Shown here piece after piece: positions 58,192-64,000 of a DNA stretch of 64,000 bases. The position numbers were made by a program, and so were the translations under genes. The stretch is from positions 248,001 to 312,000 of the forward strand of contig DASW01000008.1 in assembly GCA_002503985.1 (NCBI GenBank), read 5' to 3'. Every line of letters begins with the position of its first letter. Positions within the stretch are counted from its first letter, which is position 1. The notes below the pieces were generated by a model, which saw only the letters and a list, made by a program, of their open reading frames with translations, did no database searches and was not told the origin of the DNA. This DNA is from Thermoplasmata archaeon UBA61. GTDB lineage: Archaea > Thermoplasmatota > Thermoplasmata > Lutacidiplasmatales > UBA184.

Positions 58192-59214
58192 TCAGACCGA
58201 GGACTTGCCATCACGCGCCCACGGATGGAGTGGATTCCGCCATGCCGTGCGGGTTGTAACGGCCCCCGTCTCCCGGTCCACCCGGGCCAAGACCCCGGCG
58301 GCGCGTCCGAAAGACGTCATTTCTAGGGAGTACCAAAAGACCTCGAAACCCTCGGCTGTGATTCTTGCCTCACCAAAGTGATGGGTCTCCCCAAGGATCC
58401 AGCTAGCCCCCAGGGCCGGTTGATAACTCCGAGCGAGGGCATCGAGCGGAGTGGGGACCTGAATGGAAGATGCAAGAGTAAGGGGTACCACGAGTGACCC
58501 ACCATCCGTTTGACGTCCCCGGCGAAGATGATACTTGGCGAAACTAAGACGGAGTTCACCCTGCGATTCTGACCTTCCGTGGAAGACGAAGACTAGGGGG
58601 TTGGACTGAGGGATCACATGATCGAATCCCAGGCGCTTCCGAGCTACTCCAGCCCTCCAACGAGCGACGAGCCGCACCACAAAGTACAGCAATGTTGCGA
58701 ACAGAAGGAGGTAAGTCGTGCTTTCCCAAATCCAGATGGCGACACGTCCCCTTTCGTAGATCATTATCCCATACGCGAGCACCGTGAACGCCATCGCACC
58801 GAAATTCATGATTCGATCGGCATCGAAGTGGTACTCCTCCTTCGACATCGGTGCGAAGATAGGGACCGACCAGTGGTCCATGGCATCGAGGAGAACGTGC
58901 GAAAGACCGCCGATTTCTAGAGCTACGAAGAAGTAAACGAAAGACCCTGTGCCGAAGCTCGCGCCGAATGCCGAGGCAAGCGCCGGTGGAACGACAAACG
59001 TGCCGACAATCGCAATAACGGTCACGCCGACAATCGAATGGGAAATGCCTCGATGGCGGAGCAAAGGAAAGCGGGTCGAGAGGGGATAGAACACGACATC
59101 CGCGTCAGGGAGCGCCCCAGCGAACGCCGCCGCAACGACATACTGAAGTCCCTGAGCTCCGAATACACCGAAGCCGAATAGGTACGCGAGTAAGATGTGA
59201 CTAAACGGATCCAC
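58192..59214 (-). CDS. Membrane-bound metal-dependent hydrolase (YdjM/DUF457)-like protein
   Basis: 340 residues from GTG 59214, so the start reads MDPFSHILLAYLFGFG, the typical DUF457 beginning. The putative metal site is HRGISHS and DAD near residues 36-65. Four or five helices cover the first 190 residues. The last 150 residues are soluble and form a strand-rich domain without recognised family, an unusual extension. ATG 59253 is the alternative start. Function unknown; some homologues are membrane nucleases or hydrolases. Confidence 0.8.
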   Translation of the reverse strand: MDPFSHILLAYLFGFGVFGAQGLQYVVAAAFAGALPDADVVFYPLSTRFPLLRHRGISHSIVGVTVIAIVGTFVVPPALASAFGASFGTGSFVYFFVALEIGGLSHVLLDAMDHWSVPIFAPMSKEEYHFDADRIMNFGAMAFTVLAYGIMIYERGRVAIWIWESTTYLLLFATLLYFVVRLVARWRAGVARKRLGFDHVIPQSNPLVFVFHGRSESQGELRLSFAKYHLRRGRQTDGGSLVVPLTLASSIQVPTPLDALARSYQPALGASWILGETHHFGEARITAEGFEVFWYSLEMTSFGRAAGVLARVDRETGAVTTRTAWRNPLHPWARDGKSSV

Positions 59215-59296
59215 GAGAATACACTGTAGGTCGAATAGACTTCGAGGTGTCAAGGTTTGCGTTCACTCGACCAGTAAACGCTTCCGCCGCGTAGCT

Positions 59297-59319
59297 GGGT
59301 GTAATCGCGCCTTGCAACC
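59297..59319. repeat. 22-bp dyad element, copy 15
   Basis: GGGTGTAA-TCGCGCC-TTGCAACC; loop 7. Confidence 0.5.
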
Positions 59320-59427
59320 AACGTTCCGCCCAGTCATGTCTCTCCGAGCGGGCGGGCAACGGTGTCTACAACTCGATATGGTGCCACGGGGATCGGAAGG
59401 GGTTGAGGCAAATCGCCCCCGCGAGCC

Positions 59428-59586
59428 TCAGTTCTTCTTCCGGTGGACTTCCTTGTGGAGGGTGACCACGACAGCGTGGAGCTTGTCCACCTCGGCGTGA
59501 AACTTCTTGTGGATGTTGTCGACTTCCTTGTGAAGTGCGTCGAGCTCCCGATGCAGCGCGACTAGTTCCTTGTGCTCTCCGGTCAT
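59428..59586 (-). CDS. Small His-Leu heptad coiled-coil protein (52 aa)
   Basis: From ATG 59586, MTGEHKELVALHREL starts a chain of heptads with Leu-His at a fixed place (ALHRELDALHKEVDNIHKK, then KLHAVVVTLHKEVH). Regularly placed His suggests metal-bridged or pH-sensitive coiled-coil assembly. No family recognised. The longer frame up to 59757 would add a tail that lacks this pattern. No clear promoter. Confidence 0.55.
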   Translation of the reverse strand: MTGEHKELVALHRELDALHKEVDNIHKKFHAEVDKLHAVVVTLHKEVHRKKN

Positions 59587-59830
59587 AACGGTCCTCCACT
59601 CGGCAATGCTCCGGTAGGTCTTCAATGCTGTGGCCAAGTATTGGACTCGCGAGCTCACAGCCGGCCGGCCAGTTGTGACTGCAGGCCCGAGCGGATTGAG
59701 AAAGAGGGGCTCGCGTTGTCCGCCGCGATTCAATTGTGGCGGCAACGCGCCGCACACCTCGAGCGCGACGGCTCCCCCTTTCCCGTGGCTGAGTCCGGCT
59801 CTGGCAACTCAGCGTAATTCTGGGCCCAAC

Positions 59831-62182
59831 CTAACTCCACGAGTACCAGGTCTGCGTGCCGACGGCACCGATCAGCGGGTTGACGTTGACGGTCGTCGGG
59901 TTGATCCACGACGCGTACGTGACCTCATAGTTCTCCTGGTCGACGTAGACGTACAGGGCGAGATGGTTCGCGACGTGCTCGACCAGGTTGTACATCAGCA
60001 CTCGAGCGGGGCCGACCGCCATTCCCGCGGCCACGGACATTCCCCACTCCATAGCGGCGTAGGCGTTACCTTGGCAGGCCTGCGGGATTCCGGTCGCCTG
60101 GTTAGCCCAGTAGATCAGCCCCGCGAGGGAGGTCCAGACCGTCGGTCCACCGCCGTCGTTCGCGCACGTGAACAGACTGAGCCCCTGCTGCACGGCGTCG
60201 CCCGACGTGAACGTCGCGTTCGGGTAGTACAGCGGCGCCATGTAGTCGGTCGGGTCGGGGTAATCCGGCGCCCAGCCGAGGTTGAAAAATGGCAGCGCAG
60301 ACTGACCCGGCAACGCCGAAAGGGTGCCGACCACCAGGGTGTTGAAACTGACGTCGAAGGTATTGGGCGCGAGCCGTCCTCCCGAGATCGAGCTGATGTA
60401 GGGCATGTAGTGTTGGATCGTCAGGTTTTGCGTCGTTGATCCATTCGTGCCGATGATCGGGAACTGACACGGGGAAGGCCTCGTGCAGCTCTTGAGTTCG
60501 GGGTCGTAGTAGGCACTGCTGGGAGCCGTAGCCTGCGCCCACCACCATGCCGCGCTTCCGACGACGGAGGCGTTCCTCACCGGGTTGCCGCTCGGCCAGC
60601 TGATGTTCGTTGGGTAGTAATTTCCCATGTCTTGGGGAATCGCCCCGCCGTAGCTGGACCCGTACTGGACTCCGTCCGTGGTGAAGACCTTCTTTTCGAC
60701 GGTGTTGTACGGGAACGCGTTGACGAGGAATTCCCGCAATCCGACGTAGTTGAAGAAGTCGCCCGGGACGTTAAGCGGGTTGGGGTCGAGCGCTTTCGCG
60801 GCGGACAGATTGAACTCCATCGCGAGGGGCATGAACCACTCGGTCAACGTCGGAACCGTGGACACGCCGATCTTGCCCTGGGTCTGCAGCTTCAGCATTG
60901 TGGCGGTTTCGGAAGGCAAGATCGTGGCCATGTCCGCCACTCCTGCCTTGTAGGCCTTGATCCCCACCGTGTCGCTCGATTCGTAGAAGACGATCACCTT
61001 ACTCGCGTAGTGGGTTGGCCCGGGCAACGGCTCGCAGTTTACGCCTGGACATCCCGTGGGCTGGTGATAGGCGGGGTTCTGCTCGAGCGTGTATCCGACC
61101 GACGGCGCGAGCGATTGGTTGGCGAGGTAGTACGGCCCCGAGCCGACCATGTTCCACCGAACACCGGGCTGAATCGCCGGCGTGTTCAGGGCGAGTTCCT
61201 CGAAAGCGTCCCAGTAGGTCGAAGGGGTGCTCTTGAGCCAGGCCTTGAACGACGCATCCGAGGTGCTCTTGGCGCCGCCGGGGAGGAGGCAGGGTCCGTC
61301 CCCGCCCGTGGCCTTCGTTCCGGCAAACCCGGGGACGCCCGCGCTCTGAGCCGTGAACCAACCGCACGGCTCGACCGACGCACCCTCGGGGTTGGCGAGC
61401 AGCTCCAGGAAGAATGACCAAGCTGTTCCCCCGCCCCACGCGTTGAACGTTAGGCAGCCGTTCTCCGCCAGCGCGGCGGAGGGGCAGTACTTGCTGCTGT
61501 TGACCAGCATCGACGACATGACGTTCTTTGGGGTGTTGTTGTAGGGGACGTGGATGCCGCTGTCCCACGCGTCGTTCCCGATGGGCAGCAGGGCCTGGCA
61601 CTCCATCCATCCAGGCTGGGCTCCGAACCCCGGCAGGTCGGCGAATCCGCAGGTCCGCGCGATCGAGAATGCCACGTCGGAGGGGTAGACCGGCCAGCTG
61701 CTATTGGTCGCAGGATCGTAGAACCGGGCGGCCGGATCAATTGGGAAGGTGAAGTACTCGGGCGACCCCGTGATCTTGTTATTGACAATCAGGCTGTGGC
61801 CGCCGAACATAGCCGCACAGTTCGGTCCCGGCACGCACAGCGAGAGCTGAGGCAGGAACGAAGACGTGCTACTTCCGTTGTACGCTACGAGCGTCTGGTA
61901 AACGTTGTAGATTGGCTCAACGCTGACGGAGTCGTAGGCAACTGAAGGGTCGACGGTCGTCGCTCCGCCTGGGGCAACTTCGTACGCCACCAGGGTCCCG
62001 GGATGCGGGCTGATGTGGGTTGCCGACGAAGAGCCAGCATGGACGGACGGAGCTCGGTCTGCGGCGGGAGCCGCGTTCGAGGACGTGGTCGCGCTCAGCG
62101 GAACTACCATGCTGAGGGTTAGCAGCGCAGTGACGGCTACGACGAGGATCCCCGCAATCCATCCGCGGTACCATGCCTTCAT
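59831..62182 (-). CDS. Extracellular solute-binding protein family 5 (peptide-binding)
   Basis: 783 residues. A signal/anchor segment at residues 6-30 (GWIAGILVVAVTALLTLSMVVPL) precedes a Ser/Thr/Ala stalk. The SBP_bac_5 fold follows: VDPSVAYDSVSVEPIYNVYQTLVAYNG near the N-terminus and ADMATILPSETATML, FNLGWAPDYPDPTDYMAPLYY in the C-terminal half. Many N-x-S/T sites suit surface exposure. A peptide or oligosaccharide ABC importer would need permease and ATPase genes, none of which is in this window. TATA-like gcgtttatcgg near 62242 supports ATG 62182. Confidence 0.9.
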   Translation of the reverse strand: MKAWYRGWIAGILVVAVTALLTLSMVVPLSATTSSNAAPAADRAPSVHAGSSSATHISPHPGTLVAYEVAPGGATTVDPSVAYDSVSVEPIYNVYQTLVAYNGSSTSSFLPQLSLCVPGPNCAAMFGGHSLIVNNKITGSPEYFTFPIDPAARFYDPATNSSWPVYPSDVAFSIARTCGFADLPGFGAQPGWMECQALLPIGNDAWDSGIHVPYNNTPKNVMSSMLVNSSKYCPSAALAENGCLTFNAWGGGTAWSFFLELLANPEGASVEPCGWFTAQSAGVPGFAGTKATGGDGPCLLPGGAKSTSDASFKAWLKSTPSTYWDAFEELALNTPAIQPGVRWNMVGSGPYYLANQSLAPSVGYTLEQNPAYHQPTGCPGVNCEPLPGPTHYASKVIVFYESSDTVGIKAYKAGVADMATILPSETATMLKLQTQGKIGVSTVPTLTEWFMPLAMEFNLSAAKALDPNPLNVPGDFFNYVGLREFLVNAFPYNTVEKKVFTTDGVQYGSSYGGAIPQDMGNYYPTNISWPSGNPVRNASVVGSAAWWWAQATAPSSAYYDPELKSCTRPSPCQFPIIGTNGSTTQNLTIQHYMPYISSISGGRLAPNTFDVSFNTLVVGTLSALPGQSALPFFNLGWAPDYPDPTDYMAPLYYPNATFTSGDAVQQGLSLFTCANDGGGPTVWTSLAGLIYWANQATGIPQACQGNAYAAMEWGMSVAAGMAVGPARVLMYNLVEHVANHLALYVYVDQENYEVTYASWINPTTVNVNPLIGAVGTQTWYSWS

Positions 62183-62435
62183 GGTTCTATGCCGACCCGG
62201 AGGCGTTCTTACCGGCCCCTAGACCCGGATGAAAACATCACCGATAAACGCATCGGATGCCCGCTTCGGGGACCCACCCGCCCGGCTCGATTCCGGCCCG
62301 CTTCTTCATCGAACGGTCGGACTCCAACTCGCGTCATTCGGCATGCCCGGATCGGTGCCGCTTGCCGATCTGGGTGAGATGTACCGCCGAGTCGGACGTG
62401 GATGGGCTCGACCGAGGTTCGACCTACGCTGCAGT
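62183..62435. other. Upstream region of solute-binding gene
   Basis: No clear gene. A frame on the + strand from 62229 to 62459 ends with CSRCNRAC but lacks other support. A TATA-like element of the solute-binding gene lies near 62242 on the minus strand. Confidence 0.4.
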
Positions 62436-62457
62436 AGGTGCAATCGCGCTTGCACGT
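62436..62457. repeat. 22-bp dyad element, copy 16
   Basis: AGGTGCAA-TCGCGC-TTGCACGT followed by AG; rightmost copy seen. Confidence 0.6.
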
Positions 62458-62480
62458 AGCGCCCACCAGCTTGGGAAGGC

Positions 62481-62735
62481 GACTTCGGTGGACCCACCGT
62501 TTGCGGTCATCCCCTCGATTCTCCATTCTTCGCTGAGCTCGGCCTAAAGGCGGAGTGCGCCCGCTACCTGCTCGCCGGGCTGGTGTTCACCCTCCAATTC
62601 CGGGCGGACGAGTCCTCCGCGCACGCCTTCGGGCTGATGGCCGAGCAACGCCCGTCGTATCACGGCGAAGAGCGGCCCGGTTCCCCAGGGGGCCGGCGAT
62701 ACGAAGGCCGGCCCCCGGCCCGCGCTCAGGTGTGA
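62481..62735 (+). pseudogene. Possible gene remnant with high GC3, no start codon
   Basis: An open frame with strongly GC-rich third positions from about 62535 to 62680 (ELGLKAECARYLLAGLVFTL, then QFRADESSAHAFGLMAEQR). It has no ATG at its beginning. A single TAG (62457-62459), lying in copy 16 of the dyad element, separates it from an in-frame stretch that ends CSRCNRACT. It may be a broken gene. The family is unknown. Confidence 0.25.
62688..62716 (-). terminator. Strong GC hairpin after beta-helix gene
   Basis: GGGGGCCGGC and GCCGGCCCCC are perfect 10-bp arms around nine bases, starting 10 bp downstream of the minus-strand stop at 62726. Likely 3' end structure. Confidence 0.5.
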
Positions 62736-64000
62736 TGCAGGACGATCAATAGCTTAGAGTGGACCACCTCGATCGTTCCGCTCGCCGGGGTAATGGTGCC
62801 GTGCCCGTGGACGAGCGTGGCCGCGTAGGTGTAGGTGCCGGGCGTCTCGTAGAAGACGAGGAACGGCACGTAGCTGGTTTGGGTCACGCCATTGAGCGTG
62901 ACCGACCAGACCGTGGCGAATCCTTGTCCGCTGAGTTCGAACACCACGGTGTGCGCCACGATGGGGAGCGGGAAGTAGTCCCCTCCGGACTGGATGTATC
63001 CGTACTCATCGTACGGGAGCGAGGTGGTTCCCGCGACGTAGTCTGCCCAATAGTTCCCGCCCTGCCACCGCGAGGGGACGATCGTCCCGCTGAGCCAGTA
63101 GCCGTTGAACTCCGTGCCGAAGTGGCGCGGCTCGACCATCGGGAGGTTCCAGCTCTCGAGGTTCAGCTGCGGGAACCCGAAGAAGATGTTCTCATCGGGC
63201 GCGTACGCGGTGATCGACGTCGCCACGTAGTTGTTGTAGATCAGGTCGCCGGCCTCGAACGCGAAGATCGCGATCGGAGGACCTTGGAAAGCGCCGTTGC
63301 CCGGGTACATACCAGGGGAGAGCGCGGTGCTGTTGACGAACGTGTTCCCCCAGACGACGTTTCCGGTCGGTCCTCCCAGCGCCGTGCCGAGGAGCAACGA
63401 GCTTCCCTGGCTGTCGAACGTATTGTCGCCGATGAGGTCGTGCGAACCTCCGAAGACGATCACGTTCGCGAGGATCAGCCCCCCGGTCGGTCCGTAGTCC
63501 TCGAAGAAGAACCACCCGGTGATCCCTTGGGCTCCCCAGATCGAGACGTCGGACGCGTCGAACAGCTCGAAGGCAAGGTTGTTCGTGAATGGCAGGCCGA
63601 ACGCCGCGAGGAAGTTGTCGTACGCCGTCGGATACGTCACGTTGAGCAGCGACGGGTTGTTGAGGTCCGCGTACGCGGTCGTGCCCGCGAACAGGACGCC
63701 CGGGAAGACGGGGTACAGGTAGTCGTTCGACTGGGCGAAGACGGGGTTGAGCCCGCCCGGCGCCGGGTTGTTGACGATCTGGTACGGCCACCACTTCGTG
63801 CCCCAACCGCCCGTGGAGATCGCGGCGAGCTGGGCGTTGTTCCACGCGTCGAGCGGCGTGTAGACACCCTCCGCGAAATTGTGGTGGAGATTGAGGTGCA
63901 GGTGGACAGTGCCGCCCAGCCCTCCGGTCACGGTCGTCTGGATCGGGGTGTAGTCACTCAGCATCGCCGTAACGGTGTACGTCCCCGGCGGGAGCGTGTA
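62726..64000 (-). CDS. Secreted right-handed beta-helix surface protein, partial
   Basis: 424 residues visible; the N-terminus lies beyond base 64000. The first part, YTLPPGTYTVTAMLSDYTP, is a PEGA/carboxypeptidase-regulatory-type beta-sandwich. Next come Gly/Asn-rich repeats (VFGGSHDLIGDNTFDSQGSSLL, GNVVWGNTFVNSTAL, LIYNNYVATSITAY) of a NosD-like right-handed beta-helix, then GNYWADYVAG, a motif frequent at the end of such helices. The last 65 residues (VFELSGQGFATVWSVTLNGV) are an Ig-like domain common in Thermoplasmatota surface proteins such as thermopsin relatives. Probably an adhesin or surface enzyme. Confidence 0.82.
   Translation of the reverse strand, partial: YTLPPGTYTVTAMLSDYTPIQTTVTGGLGGTVHLHLNLHHNFAEGVYTPLDAWNNAQLAAISTGGWGTKWWPYQIVNNPAPGGLNPVFAQSNDYLYPVFPGVLFAGTTAYADLNNPSLLNVTYPTAYDNFLAAFGLPFTNNLAFELFDASDVSIWGAQGITGWFFFEDYGPTGGLILANVIVFGGSHDLIGDNTFDSQGSSLLLGTALGGPTGNVVWGNTFVNSTALSPGMYPGNGAFQGPPIAIFAFEAGDLIYNNYVATSITAYAPDENIFFGFPQLNLESWNLPMVEPRHFGTEFNGYWLSGTIVPSRWQGGNYWADYVAGTTSLPYDEYGYIQSGGDYFPLPIVAHTVVFELSGQGFATVWSVTLNGVTQTSYVPFLVFYETPGTYTYAATLVHGHGTITPASGTIEVVHSKLLIVLHHT

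Noticed and set aside
61015..61545. Short open frames antisense to the solute-binding protein
   Set aside because: Shadows in a long, well-supported gene.
44531..62457. Reading the dyads as canonical integron attC sites
   Set aside because: Length is only 22 bp and the arms do not fit the RYYYAAC/GTTRRRY cores, and no integrase gene is in the window; kept only as an analogy.
44531..62457. Reading the dyads as transcription terminators
   Set aside because: Several copies lie in divergent gaps where both genes start, and no T-run follows them.
44531..62457. Reading the dyads as a CRISPR array
   Set aside because: Spacing is hundreds to thousands of bases with genes between; repeats are variable and no cas gene is present.
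1..64000. tRNA or rRNA genes
   Set aside because: I looked through gaps for cloverleaf-like T-arm sequence and rRNA blocks and saw none; a tRNA search program would be needed to be certain.

Overview
The window looks like chromosomal DNA of a GC-rich, non-methanogenic archaeon, most likely a terrestrial Thermoplasmatota lineage. The archaeal signs are aspartate carbamoyltransferase with a separate regulatory chain, deoxyhypusine synthase, a short archaeal-type triosephosphate isomerase, the GH57/GH15/ROK-glucokinase sugar set, TldD/TldE, a phosphosulfolactate synthase homologue, VapBC with a PIN toxin, many tiny zinc-ribbon genes, and TATA boxes about 26 nt upstream of start codons, which implies many leaderless transcripts. 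No rRNA, tRNA, CRISPR array, transposase or integrase was seen. The placement is an inference from gene content, not from a tree.

Region 1 (1-13.4 kb) is mixed central metabolism and membrane genes: a malic enzyme cut by the left edge, a GDT1-like membrane protein, a DUF429 nuclease-like protein overlapping a tiny zinc-ribbon gene, an acetate transporter of the GPR1/FUN34/YaaH family, a HAD phosphatase, a 2-hydroxyacid dehydrogenase, a membrane-anchored coiled-coil protein ending in a KaiC-like domain with an altered P-loop, a methyltransferase and acetyl-CoA synthetase. The transporter, the synthetase and the malic enzyme suggest acetate assimilation.

Region 2 (13.5-20.1 kb) is a polyglucan cluster on the + strand: triosephosphate isomerase, glycosyltransferase (glycogen-synthase-like), GH57 amylase, GH15 glucoamylase and ROK glucokinase. 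The genes overlap or abut, and two of them appear to start at CTG. Together they would build, trim and hydrolyse an alpha-glucan and phosphorylate the released glucose.

Region 3 (20.1-41.5 kb) holds an SDR, a phosphosulfolactate synthase fused to a winged helix, an alkaline-phosphatase-type phosphodiesterase, VapBC, branched-chain aminotransferase, TldD/TldE, two large STAND/TPR-type P-loop proteins flanking deoxyhypusine synthase, a second GDT1-like protein, pyrB-pyrI, a DMT exporter and UspA.

Region 4 (41.6-64 kb) is accessory. It contains a macrolide-type ABC exporter, many short stand-alone enzymes of the kind common in soil bacteria (three VOC proteins counting one at 27 kb, SRPBCC, DUF1801, alkyltransferase-like, GNAT, YdeI-like, RibD/DHFR-like), RelBE, Fic, a LURP-one protein, a peptide-binding protein and a surface beta-helix protein cut by the right edge. 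From 44.5 to 62.5 kb nearly every intergenic gap carries one copy of a 22-bp dyad, GGGTGCAA-N6-TTGCACCC or a variant, apparently in one orientation although the genes lie on both strands. Copies sit in convergent, divergent and tandem gaps alike, so they fit neither terminators nor operators well. This cassette-array-like pattern is the most interesting feature of the window.
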